Assembly: GCA_016287065.1 (NCBI GenBank)
Contig: JAEEVB010000044.1
Location: 1-13,404 of the forward strand
Length of the DNA: 13,404 nt
Direction: 5' to 3'
Origin: Muribaculaceae bacterium
Lineage (GTDB): Bacteria > Bacteroidota > Bacteroidia > Bacteroidales > Muribaculaceae
Shown: piece after piece, positions 1-7,718 of the stretch
Layout of the letters: every line of letters begins with the position of its first letter
Numbering within the stretch: position 1 is the stretch's first letter
Notes under the pieces: model-generated
Seen by the model: only the letters and a program-made list of their open reading frames with translations
What the model was told of the DNA's origin: nothing
Database searches by the model: none
Made by a program: the position numbers and the translations under genes

Positions 1-1
1 G

Positions 2-2026
2 GGTGTGGTAGAGCCAAGCGCGACATCGGCCCCCAAGGCGGGCATAACCCCAGTGGCCCCTTTCATCAAAACCCACTGGGGACAAGACAATCCTTTCAAT
101 CTTGAGTGTCCCCAACTTGGCGGCAAGTACTGCAAGACCGGCAGCCTGGCTACAGCCCTTGCACAAGTAATGTATTACGCAAGATACAAACCTAATGATT
201 ATTTTCATACCACACTTAATGGATACACCACCTCTACGCATAAACTACAGGTTGGAGCTTATATGAAAATGGTGTATTGGGATGATGTCCTGACCGACTA
301 TACAACGCAACTCGACAATCCTTACAACACACAAAACATTGCTGTTGCAAGGCTCATGCGGTTTTGTGCCCAGGCGACAAAAACCGATTTTGACACGACC
401 TACTCGGTCGGAATGCCCTATATCGAGCCTCTTGAGAACTTTCTTTACTTCCCCAAAGCAGCACGAATGGTGTACAGGACCGATTACAGTAAGGCTGAAT
501 GGGAGAACTATATCCTGATTGAACTGAATAACAAGCGACCCGTCATCTACACTGCCAGAGATTATACCGGCATTACTGAGTCCTTCATTTGTGACGGACA
601 CGACGGGAATGGATACTATCACTTCAACTGGGGTTTACAAGGACAGTATGATGGCTACTACCGGCTCACGCTGGTGAACTATGACGCCAACACTGCCAAT
701 TTTGTTCCTTCGGGCTACACCATCACACAGCGCATCATGATTGGATTAAAGTACGATTCATCTACTAGCCAAGAGCAAAATTCTGTAGCTTTTGCAAACT
801 CGGTCGCCATTGGTCAAGAAACTTACACACGCGATAGCTCTTCGGACGCTTTCGTTATTAATGTCACCGCATCGCAACGATGCAACCCGATTAGCGGGAG
901 AACTTACGACATGGGCTGGGGGGTGTATCAGGAAGACGGATACTCGCTTATCACACGCTACACCGGTGCTGTACAAGACACCACCCTATCACCCAATCAA
1001 ACGATACAATATAGACGCAACCTGTCGTTCGGCAAAGGGTACAGCGACGGCACTTATTATTTGCGACCCATCTGTCGGGAAACGGGCAATTCACACTGGT
1101 ATCCCAGTCACCACTCGGGAAACAACAGGTATATTCGCGCCGTGATCAACGGCAACACAATCACTTTATCCACACCACCTGGAGCTATGGACCCACCCGA
1201 AGGCGTCAGGGTGTGGATCAGTTCAGTGAGCGACATTAAAAAAGTGGGACGACCCATTGAACTCACTGTGCAGATTGTTAACGAAAGCCATTTTGGCGAT
1301 TGCATACCCATCTACCTCTATGAATATAATAGACTTATTGGAGGCACCGAGGTGAAAGTGCCCATAGGCACAAGCACCTCCACGAAAATGGTCTTCGTGC
1401 CTACAAGAGCAGTGACTTTCCCATATGCTTTAGTGCCACGGGACGACTTTTACGAACCCAGCTATGAACCTTCGTATGCTCAACGCTATTGTGAGCAGTT
1501 TATTACAATCGAAAGCACCACCGCCGGCGATTTGAGTATCACCGACAGGGTGACTAATGCCGATGCTAACAATGTGATAACAGGTAACAGCATGATGGTT
1601 CAAGCCACAGTAAAGAACAACTATTCATTCGCTTATCACGATTTTATTGTTGCAAAACTCTATAAAAATGGTGCTGGCCACATACAATCATTATGGAATG
1701 GCATCAATGTTGCAGGCAATGGCACAACAACAACTAACTTCACTTTTGATAATCTGGAGCCTGGCACATACCATGTGACAACTCACTATTATAGAGGTAG
1801 CAATTTATTATCTCTCTCTGGAGGAACCCCCGACTGCCAAGTGGGCTTCCTCAGGGGCGATGTGAACGGCGATGGCAAAGTGAATGTGAGCGATGTGACC
1901 ACCCTGGTGAACATGATTCTGGGCGTCACAACCATTGATCAGACCCGCGCCGATGTGAACAACGACGGCAAACTGAATGTCTCAGATGTCACCGCACTCG
2001 TCAACATCATCCTCGGAGTAATCTAA
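2..2026 (+). CDS. Secreted C10-family (streptopain-like) pseudopeptidase with C-terminal dockerin repeats, 5'-truncated
   Basis: The reading frame is open to the window edge, so the signal peptide and any propeptide lie upstream; the GTG at 5 is probably internal. Numbering from that GTG, residues about 17-56 match the C10 nucleophile region (TxWGQxxPFN, then TGSLATALAQVM), and residues about 178-217 match the second catalytic region (FICDGHDGNGYYHFNWG). In the family these read TGCVATAMAQ and GHAFVxDG. Here Ser47 stands at the nucleophilic Cys position and Glu192 at the catalytic His position, while Asn208-Trp209 are kept. An active cysteine protease is therefore unlikely. Residues about 255-610 form beta-rich repeats typical of long Bacteroidales C10 proteins. 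Residues about 618-673 hold two dockerin type I-like calcium loops (DVNGDGKVNVSDV and DVNNDGKLNVSDV), and the protein ends ILGVI. Family assignment is firm; loss of catalysis is inferred from the motifs. Role unknown; an adhesive, binding or inhibitory surface protein is possible. Confidence 0.88.
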   Translation, partial: GVVEPSATSAPKAGITPVAPFIKTHWGQDNPFNLECPQLGGKYCKTGSLATALAQVMYYARYKPNDYFHTTLNGYTTSTHKLQVGAYMKMVYWDDVLTDYTTQLDNPYNTQNIAVARLMRFCAQATKTDFDTTYSVGMPYIEPLENFLYFPKAARMVYRTDYSKAEWENYILIELNNKRPVIYTARDYTGITESFICDGHDGNGYYHFNWGLQGQYDGYYRLTLVNYDANTANFVPSGYTITQRIMIGLKYDSSTSQEQNSVAFANSVAIGQETYTRDSSSDAFVINVTASQRCNPISGRTYDMGWGVYQEDGYSLITRYTGAVQDTTLSPNQTIQYRRNLSFGKGYSDGTYYLRPICRETGNSHWYPSHHSGNNRYIRAVINGNTITLSTPPGAMDPPEGVRVWISSVSDIKKVGRPIELTVQIVNESHFGDCIPIYLYEYNRLIGGTEVKVPIGTSTSTKMVFVPTRAVTFPYALVPRDDFYEPSYEPSYAQRYCEQFITIESTTAGDLSITDRVTNADANNVITGNSMMVQATVKNNYSFAYHDFIVAKLYKNGAGHIQSLWNGINVAGNGTTTTNFTFDNLEPGTYHVTTHYYRGSNLLSLSGGTPDCQVGFLRGDVNGDGKVNVSDVTTLVNMILGVTTIDQTRADVNNDGKLNVSDVTALVNIILGVI

Positions 2027-2086
2027 TGGTGGAAACAATCGCCAGATGCAGGGACAGCGCGTGAGGCATCAGCCAGATGTAGAATA

Positions 2087-2119
2087 GTAGAGCAGGGGCG
2101 ATGGCAGCCCCTGCTCTAC
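2087..2119. terminator. Perfect 13-bp hairpin downstream of the C10 gene
   Basis: The arms 2087-2099 and 2107-2119 are perfectly complementary over 13 bp and GC-rich, around a 7-nt loop. It lies about 60 nt after the C10 stop codon. The T-rich stretch after it on the plus strand is interrupted (ATGTTTGCTTG), so it may be an imperfect intrinsic terminator or a dispersed palindromic repeat. Confidence 0.55.
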
Positions 2120-2282
2120 ATGTTTGCTTGTTCATAAATTGTCATCTCATTGCCATTCATTCTCCAGGGTCGGCCTCTCTTTCACTTCTCAACTCCCTAG
2201 CGACATACTCCGTGCAATGCACCCATTTTTGTCGGGCAAACCACCACATTCATCTATGAAATGGTTAGTGTAGTCTATCACA
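2120..2282. other. Intergenic spacer with no recognised gene
   Basis: Between the hairpin after the C10 gene and the histidine kinase promoter I see no coding signal, repeat or RNA gene. The whole gap between the two genes is 308 bp; its ends hold the hairpin and the promoter listed separately. Confidence 0.6.
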
Positions 2283-2314
2283 TTTGCAAAACTTCATGCC
2301 ATTGCTTATCTTTG
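2283..2314 (+). promoter_or_regulatory. Bacteroidetes-type promoter of the LytS/LytTR operon
   Basis: TTTG at 2283-2286, a 20-nt spacer and TATCTTTG at 2307-2314 match the primary-sigma consensus of Bacteroidetes (TTTG-N19-21-TAnnTTTG) exactly. The start site would fall near 2321, giving a leader of about 14 nt before the ATG at 2335. Confidence 0.82.
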
Positions 2315-2334
2315 TATCATAAAACCGGCTCCAA

Positions 2335-3390
2335 ATGACTAAAGACATTAAAAACAGGAATCTGCTCATCCACATCCTGTGCTGGGGCATCGTGATATTC
2401 CTGCCCCTGCTCTTCTACCGGCCCAATGACACTTGGGATATGCGATGGACTCACTTTGTGCGCTCAATGGGCTCTACGCTGTGCTACATGATGGTGTTCT
2501 ACATCAACTACCTGTGGCTCATCCCTAAACTGCTCTTTGCCCACAAGCGCAAAATGTTTTTCTTTGCCAACCTTGCACTCATTGCCATAGGCATTGCCTG
2601 CACTTTTGGATGGTGGAACCTGATGAGCAACATCTTAGACATTGCACCCAGGAGACGGCAGGGATTCGGGCCACCCATTCTCTCCCTCATCTTCCAGTCG
2701 CTACTCATGTTCATCTTGGTGGTGGGCCTCTCGGTAGCTGTGCGCATGAGCCAGCGGTGGCAGCACCTCGAGGAAGCACGCAAAGAGGCTGAAAGACAGC
2801 GCACCGAGGCCGAGCTCTCGAACCTGCGCAACCAGCTCAACCCACACTTCCTGCTCAACACCCTGAACAATATCTATGCCCTTATCGCTTTCGACCAGAC
2901 CAAGGCGCAGACCGCAGTCGAGGAACTGAGCAAACTGCTGCGGCACGTGCTCTACGGCAATCAGCTCGAATTTGTGCCACTCTACAAAGAAGTGTCATTC
3001 ATGAACAACTACATCGAACTCATGAAGATTCGCGTCACCCAGAATGTGAAGGTCAACACCAACATACAGATTGCACCCGACGACTCCACCCCCGTGGCAC
3101 CGCTCATCTTCATCTCGCTCATCGAGAATGCCTTCAAGCACGGCATATCACCCTCTGGAGCCGGCGAAATCGCCGTGAACATGAGCAACACCGATGGCTG
3201 CATCGTCTGCGAAATCGTGAACACCAACTATCCCAAGCGCGACAACGACAAAAGCGGTTCGGGCATAGGGCTTGAACAAGTGAGCAAACGGCTCGAACTC
3301 CTTTATCCAGACCGTCACAAGTGGGAAAAAGGAACTACCGACAACGACACGAAGTATTACTCTAAAATCACCATCTACAATGAAGCTTAA
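2335..3390 (+). CDS. LytS/YehU-type membrane sensor histidine kinase
   Basis: This is a 351-aa inner-membrane histidine kinase of the His_kinase (PF06580) class. Four hydrophobic segments occupy roughly residues 10-27, 45-65, 74-97 and 113-137, and there is no sizeable periplasmic sensor domain. A charged, probably coiled-coil linker (about 143-163) leads to the phosphoacceptor motif LRNQLNPHFLLNTLNNI with His171. The ATPase domain has an N-box (SLIENAFKHGI, Asn265) and a G-box (GSGIGL, about 308-313). Its stop codon lies inside the next gene (11-nt overlap), so the two are co-transcribed and probably translationally coupled; the neighbouring LytTR regulator is the obvious phosphotransfer partner. 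The ATG fits the upstream promoter with a short leader. The signal sensed cannot be read from the sequence. Confidence 0.94.
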   Translation: MTKDIKNRNLLIHILCWGIVIFLPLLFYRPNDTWDMRWTHFVRSMGSTLCYMMVFYINYLWLIPKLLFAHKRKMFFFANLALIAIGIACTFGWWNLMSNILDIAPRRRQGFGPPILSLIFQSLLMFILVVGLSVAVRMSQRWQHLEEARKEAERQRTEAELSNLRNQLNPHFLLNTLNNIYALIAFDQTKAQTAVEELSKLLRHVLYGNQLEFVPLYKEVSFMNNYIELMKIRVTQNVKVNTNIQIAPDDSTPVAPLIFISLIENAFKHGISPSGAGEIAVNMSNTDGCIVCEIVNTNYPKRDNDKSGSGIGLEQVSKRLELLYPDRHKWEKGTTDNDTKYYSKITIYNEA

Positions 3391-4093
3391 ATGTGCTATC
3401 GTCGACGACGAACCCCTTGCTATCGAATTGCTCGTGAGCTACGTCAATAAGATTCCGTTTATGGAACTAGCCGGCCGCTATGCCAATGCGGTAGAGGCTA
3501 TGAAGGGAATCACCGAAACCCCTGTCGACGTGCTTTTTCTTGACATACAGATGCCTGACCTCAACGGGCTGGAACTCTCGAAGATGATTCCCGAGACAAC
3601 ACGCATCGTGTTCACCACGGCCTTTGAGCAATATGCCCTCGAGGGTTTCCGCATCAATGCGCTCGACTACCTGCTCAAACCCATCTCCTATGCTGAGTTT
3701 CTCGAGGCCTGCAACCGCGCATTGCAGTGGTTCTCGCTTGCACATCAACAACCCGAGCAGCCCGTTCGTGACGATGACGTGAAGAGCATCTTCGTCAAAA
3801 GCGAGTACAAACTGCTCCAAATCGACCTGGACAGCATCAAGTATATCGAGGGCCTTAAGGACTATGTGAAAATCTACACCGACGATGCCCCGCGGCCCAT
3901 ACTCTCGCTCATGAACATGAAAGCCATGGAACAGATGCTGCCGGCATCTCGTTTCATCAGGGTGCACCGTTCCTACATTGTGCAGAAAGGCAAAATTCGT
4001 GAAATTGACCGCAATCGCATCGTCTTCGGCGACAAGTACATACCCATCGGCGACAGCTACAAGCAGGCTTTTCTTGATTTCATCAACCGTTAG
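3380..4093 (+). CDS. LytTR-family response regulator
   Basis: This 237-aa regulator has an N-terminal receiver domain (about 3-118) and a C-terminal LytTR DNA-binding domain (about 135-235). The receiver keeps the acidic pair Asp9-Asp10, the phosphoacceptor Asp55 (FLDIQMPDLNG), Thr79/Thr80 and the conserved Lys100 (LLKPI). The LytTR part shows the characteristic IKYIEGLKDYVKIY and RFIRVHRSYIV segments. It overlaps the end of the kinase gene by 11 nt and is surely its cognate output protein. LytTR regulators of Bacteroidetes usually bind promoter-proximal direct repeats; I did not find a convincing repeated site in this window, so the targets are unknown. The gene ends 11 nt from the end of the convergent SGNH-like gene, with no terminator hairpin between them. 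Confidence 0.94.
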   Translation: MKLKCAIVDDEPLAIELLVSYVNKIPFMELAGRYANAVEAMKGITETPVDVLFLDIQMPDLNGLELSKMIPETTRIVFTTAFEQYALEGFRINALDYLLKPISYAEFLEACNRALQWFSLAHQQPEQPVRDDDVKSIFVKSEYKLLQIDLDSIKYIEGLKDYVKIYTDDAPRPILSLMNMKAMEQMLPASRFIRVHRSYIVQKGKIREIDRNRIVFGDKYIPIGDSYKQAFLDFINR

Positions 4094-4104
4094 TCCTCAT
4101 TCTA

Positions 4105-5013
4105 TTACTGAACTTGCAACACGCTGTCGAGTTGGTGACTGAACCGCGTGGCAGCACTCGTTTTCAGGTGGCTGTTGTCAATATAGTCATCGTCGGTCAT
4201 ACGTGAGCCTTCCTGGAAATCGATATATCTCACTCCAGGCCTGGTGGCAAACCTTACTCCAATGCGCCGCACCATGAGTCTTGTGTTACGGTCGAGAAGA
4301 TCATAGTATTTTTCCCTGTATGGCATCGTTATCAGCACCAGTTCCACACCATGGTCCTGACAGAATTTCACAATCTTGTCGAGATAGCTCACATTGCGGT
4401 TCACCACCGTAGCCTTGCGCCAGCGGCCTTTGAGAAATGCCACGTCTACACCTTCGCCCGCACGGCGCACCTCGCCCTGTGGCGAGAATCCCAGCGAATC
4501 GCACCCCAGCAGGTTTCCGCCCTCGCGTTTGGTCTGCCACCAGCGCTTCACCTTGTGATAACACGTCTTGAGGTTGCTTATCTCAAAGTTATAAAGCGAC
4601 CATATCGAGTGCTTGTCGTGCCCCATATAAATGCGATAATAGGTGCTACGATCGCCAAAGCCCATCGACTCCAGTTCGGGCAACAGCAAGTTGCACTCAT
4701 CAATCACTACTATCACGCGTTTCAGCCGCTTGTAGCTATCGGCATAACGTGAGAGCAAGAAGTAGTCGTGCTCCAGCATCTGATTGGGCATGGCAAGGTT
4801 GAATACATGGCCCGTCATCTGGCTGGGACTGATGCCATCGAAAGCATGCGAGTTTCCAAATACCAGCGTTTCTACCTCGCCCGCATGTGCCTGCATCCAC
4901 TCCTCTTTATACCGGTAGATGTTGGGGATGCTTCGCATATAGAGTTCTCCTGCCAGCAGCAAGAATACCACCGGAAGCACAAACCATGCAATATGTTTCA
5001 CAAACTTCTTCAT
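4105..5013 (-). CDS. SGNH-hydrolase-like membrane-anchored protein, partner of the MBOAT acyltransferase
   Basis: A 302-aa protein with an N-terminal signal anchor (about residues 8-24) and an otherwise soluble, presumably periplasmic domain. VFGNSHAFDGISP (about 51-63) is a GNSH variant of the GDS block I with Ser55 as candidate nucleophile, and YIDNSHLKTSAA (about 277-288) has the Asp279-x-x-His282 pair expected of block V. These are the marks of SGNH-like proteins that accompany AlgI/DltB-type acyltransferases (AlgJ/AlgX/DltD-like in role). The gene starts 3 nt after the stop of the MBOAT gene, so the two form a tight operon. The likely job is to take the acyl group moved across the membrane by the MBOAT protein and place it on a surface polysaccharide (inference). 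The acceptor glycan is not identifiable. No clear Shine-Dalgarno precedes the ATG, as is normal for the phylum. Confidence 0.82.
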   Translation of the reverse strand: MKKFVKHIAWFVLPVVFLLLAGELYMRSIPNIYRYKEEWMQAHAGEVETLVFGNSHAFDGISPSQMTGHVFNLAMPNQMLEHDYFLLSRYADSYKRLKRVIVVIDECNLLLPELESMGFGDRSTYYRIYMGHDKHSIWSLYNFEISNLKTCYHKVKRWWQTKREGGNLLGCDSLGFSPQGEVRRAGEGVDVAFLKGRWRKATVVNRNVSYLDKIVKFCQDHGVELVLITMPYREKYYDLLDRNTRLMVRRIGVRFATRPGVRYIDFQEGSRMTDDDYIDNSHLKTSAATRFSHQLDSVLQVQ

Positions 5014-5016
5014 CGG

Positions 5017-6456
5017 CTAAAACTGGAAATAGATAAATGACTGTTGCGACTGATGCAACTCATAGATAATCAGAAATACCAGGCCATAATAGAGCACCCA
5101 ACGGCCCCAGCGGTACTGGAACAGGCCACCGAAATTCAGACGCAACACATGCTCGCGCCGACGGCACACCCAATCAACCAATAACAACAGTGCTGAATAG
5201 AACATGGCTCTATAGCCCACCGTCACCGTTGTCTCGCCTATGTGGCTTATCATGTGCGACAGGTAACCTTCGGCCTCGGCCATGCTGTTGCTCCTGAAGA
5301 ATATCCAGCCAAGCACCACGAGTGCAAACGTGAGTGCCATATTGCACAGTTCACGGGGTTTCACCACCCACTCTTGCGCTGCCACCACACTGGTATAGTG
5401 GCGATTCCAGCCCATCAGCAACGCTATGCACATGAGCAGGCCATGATAGGCACCCCACACCACATAAGTCCAGTTGGCCCCATGCCACAAGCCACTCAGC
5501 AAGAATACGATCATGATGTTGAAGAGTGTGCGGTTCAGGCTCCTGCGATTGCCCCCTAACGGGATATAGACATATTGCTTGAACCAGCGCATGAGCGACA
5601 TGTGCCACCTGCGCCAGAACTCGCCCACATTGCGAGAGAAATAAGGATACTTGAAGTTAAGCTGCAGTTCGATTCCAAACAGGCGAGCACAACCTATCGC
5701 GATATCGCTGTAGGCCGAAAAATCGGCATATATCTGTATCGCAAACAACACTGCCCCTATCAGCAACTGCAAGCCACTCATTGTGGTGTAATTGCCCCAT
5801 ATCATATCGACCGCCACAGCACAATTGTCGGCCACTACTATCTTTTTGACAAAGCCCCACAACATCTGGCGGCAGCCGTCGGCCGCACGCTCAAAGTCGA
5901 AACTGCGCTGGCGCAGCATCTGCGGCAACAGGTTGGAGGCCCGCTCAATAGGGCCTGCCACTAATTGCGGGAAGAAGGTGACATAGGCCATGAAAGCATC
6001 GAGCCGGTGAGTAGCTGGCAGTTTGCGACGATACACATCAATCGAATAACTCAGTGCCTGGAAGGTATAGAACGAAATGCCCACAGGCAAGACAATATTC
6101 AACGTGGCGAAGTCGGGCAGGAAACCCATCAGTCGCAGTAGGTCGGCGAAACTCTCGGCAAAAAAGTTGTAGTATTTAAAGAAGCCCAGAATCAGCAAGT
6201 TCGCCACAATGTTGGCCGCCGATATCCAGGCCCTCAACTTGCGTTTTTCGACGCGTTCCAGTGCCAAGCCAGCAGCATAACTGCTCAGTGTAGTCAATAC
6301 CAGCAAAAACGCAAAACGCCAGTCCCAGCACGCATAAAACAGCACACTCGCTACTGCAAGAAACCAGTTCTGCACAGGCAGTTTCTTGAACACATACCAA
6401 TAGAGCGCAAACACTACCGGTAAGAACAGGATAAATTGCAACGAGTTAAATGCCAT
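5017..6456 (-). CDS. MBOAT-family membrane O-acyltransferase (AlgI/DltB-like)
   Basis: A 479-aa polytopic membrane protein, the usual length of AlgI-type MBOAT proteins, with about ten or more hydrophobic segments. The conserved block FWRRWHMSLMRWFKQYVYIPLGGNR-like region (about 280-304) includes His285, and LLSGLWHGANWTYVVWG (about 319-335) carries the catalytic His325. LVAGPIER (about 165-172) and the aromatic C-terminal end are also typical. Family members move acyl, usually acetyl, groups from the cytoplasm to an extracytoplasmic glycan, with help from an SGNH-like partner; that partner is the next gene. Transcription could start at a TAnnTTTG box just upstream of the ATG or from a promoter further up, in which case a hairpin terminator lies in the leader. 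The family assignment is firm; the acyl donor and acceptor are unknown. Confidence 0.94.
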   Translation of the reverse strand: MAFNSLQFILFLPVVFALYWYVFKKLPVQNWFLAVASVLFYACWDWRFAFLLVLTTLSSYAAGLALERVEKRKLRAWISAANIVANLLILGFFKYYNFFAESFADLLRLMGFLPDFATLNIVLPVGISFYTFQALSYSIDVYRRKLPATHRLDAFMAYVTFFPQLVAGPIERASNLLPQMLRQRSFDFERAADGCRQMLWGFVKKIVVADNCAVAVDMIWGNYTTMSGLQLLIGAVLFAIQIYADFSAYSDIAIGCARLFGIELQLNFKYPYFSRNVGEFWRRWHMSLMRWFKQYVYIPLGGNRRSLNRTLFNIMIVFLLSGLWHGANWTYVVWGAYHGLLMCIALLMGWNRHYTSVVAAQEWVVKPRELCNMALTFALVVLGWIFFRSNSMAEAEGYLSHMISHIGETTVTVGYRAMFYSALLLLVDWVCRRREHVLRLNFGGLFQYRWGRWVLYYGLVFLIIYELHQSQQSFIYFQF

Positions 6457-6468
6457 ATATCAAATTTG

Positions 6469-6476
6469 CAAATTTA
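6469..6476 (-). promoter_or_regulatory. Candidate -7 box for the MBOAT operon
   Basis: On the minus strand TAAATTTG fits TAnnTTTG and lies about 12 nt before the ATG, implying a very short leader. No good TTTG element is present at the expected upstream distance, so this is a weak to moderate call. Confidence 0.4.
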
Positions 6477-6504
6477 AGCATTTTTCCCCATTTATACTTC
6501 ATAT

Positions 6505-6650
6505 ACACAAAAAAAACAGAGACTAATCAGTCTCTGTTTTGTGTGTTTTCCAATGTACAAATTGAGGATTCTGGACAATACTTAACAATTTTGAAGTAAA
6601 GTTTTTAAAAAAACAAGCCTAAAAGCAAATAATGAAAAAATTTCTATTAT
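6505..6650 (-). ncRNA. Putative small RNA or attenuated leader
   Basis: A consensus minus-strand promoter (6657-6688) is followed about 110 nt later by a strong intrinsic terminator (6513-6540), with no convincing coding sequence between. The product would be an AT-rich RNA of roughly 140 nt with ends near 6650 and 6505. It may be independent or may be the leader of the MBOAT operon. I cannot assign it to a known RNA family. Confidence 0.4.
6513..6540 (-). terminator. Intrinsic terminator between the GT2 and MBOAT genes
   Basis: Twelve-bp arms (6513-6524 and 6529-6540) enclose a 4-nt loop. On the minus strand the hairpin runs directly into a T tract followed by TGTGT, as expected for a factor-independent terminator. 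It could end the long cysS/GT2 transcript, end a small RNA, or attenuate the MBOAT operon. Confidence 0.75.
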
Positions 6651-6656
6651 CACCTA

Positions 6657-6688
6657 CAAAGATAAGTCAGCCAAAAGAATCACACAAA
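6657..6688 (-). promoter_or_regulatory. Consensus Bacteroidetes promoter in the GT2-MBOAT gap
   Basis: Read on the minus strand, TTTG (6688-6685), exactly 20 nt, then TATCTTTG (6664-6657) match the Bacteroidetes consensus. It lies downstream of the GT2 stop codon and points toward the MBOAT gene, about 200 nt before its ATG. Confidence 0.65.
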
Positions 6689-6728
6689 TTTTTTTCTACG
6701 AATGGGCACTTTTTGTCGGTAAAAACTA

Positions 6729-7703
6729 TCAGAAGCAATGTTTTGCGGAATTCAGGAGTCTAATAGTCATTTTTTTGCCCAGCAGTGAGAGCAATATGCC
6801 CAGCTTGTTCTTCAGTCGCACATGGCTATCCACGAGACAACCCCAGCGCAATTGTTTCACTGCCGCCCAGCAGCGGTCGAAGAGCGGAGTATAGGAAGCA
6901 TCGTCGCGCGGCATGAGCTTGAGCATATTGAAGTTGGCACTCAACTTGCGACTACGTACAGCCGGCAACAGGCAGGAATCATTAGCGACAACCTGCCGCT
7001 CCAGGTCATCCATGATGTCGAGCACCACGGTGCGCTGTGCATTGAAGGTGCGCATCAAACTCGTGGGGCGCAGCATATAGGCATAAAGCCGCTCGTCGGT
7101 TTCCAGCACCTTGTGCACCTGCTTGAGCAACGGGTAGATGAGTTCGAGGTCTTCGTAGACATATTTCTCGGAAAAGCGATGCTGCGCAAACAGGTCGCGG
7201 CGATAGAGTCTGCCCCACGGCGAATGTGTGATTTCATCTTGATAGAAAATGCGACGCAATGCCTCCATTCCCGTCATCTCAGTTAGTCGAGGATTGTCGG
7301 TTACAGGGGGCAGTTGTGCGGGGTTGTCGTCTTCGAACTCCACCCAACGGCACAGCACCACCTCGGCATCCTGCTCCAGAGCATGGCGGTGAAGCCTGCC
7401 GATGAATTGCGGGTGCACATAGTCGTCGCTGTCGATGAATGCCACATAGCTGCCCTGAGCAGCGTCGAGCCCGGTATTGCGCGCCTGACCTGGGCCTTCG
7501 TTGGCTTTGTGAATCACCTTGATGCGCGAGTCACGCGCCGACCAGGAGTCGCACAGGTCACTGCTGCCGTCGGTCGAACCATCATCAACCAGTATCACTT
7601 CCAGGTGTGAATAGTCCTGTGCCACGATGCTCTCGAGGCACCGTGGCAAGTAACTTTTCACATTGTAGACAGGTACAATGACCGAGACCAGCCGACTCTC
7701 CAT
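6729..7703 (-). CDS. GT2 family glycosyltransferase
   Basis: A 324-aa cytoplasmic or membrane-associated GT-A-fold glycosyltransferase. The N-terminal domain has VSVIVPVYNV (about 6-15), the nucleotide-sugar motif VDDGSTDGS (39-47) and the metal-binding DSDD at 91-94. NEGPGQARNTGL (about 68-79) is also characteristic of family 2. The more variable C-terminal half (about 150-324), including YVYEDLELIYPLL with an acidic pair, should set acceptor choice. It starts 15 nt after the cysS stop codon, so it is probably co-transcribed with that housekeeping gene; no other sugar-pathway gene flanks it. Donor and acceptor sugars cannot be told from sequence. It might act on the same surface glycan that the downstream MBOAT pair acylates, but a promoter and a terminator separate the two units, so this is only a suggestion. 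Confidence 0.92.
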   Translation of the reverse strand: MESRLVSVIVPVYNVKSYLPRCLESIVAQDYSHLEVILVDDGSTDGSSDLCDSWSARDSRIKVIHKANEGPGQARNTGLDAAQGSYVAFIDSDDYVHPQFIGRLHRHALEQDAEVVLCRWVEFEDDNPAQLPPVTDNPRLTEMTGMEALRRIFYQDEITHSPWGRLYRRDLFAQHRFSEKYVYEDLELIYPLLKQVHKVLETDERLYAYMLRPTSLMRTFNAQRTVVLDIMDDLERQVVANDSCLLPAVRSRKLSANFNMLKLMPRDDASYTPLFDRCWAAVKQLRWGCLVDSHVRLKNKLGILLSLLGKKMTIRLLNSAKHCF

Positions 7704-7718
7704 AACAGTGGGAAAGGA

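Noticed and set aside
2..4093. The C10 protein and the LytS/LytTR pair as one regulated system
   Set aside because: They are separated by a hairpin and a strong promoter and no shared regulatory site was found, so adjacency alone does not support a functional link.
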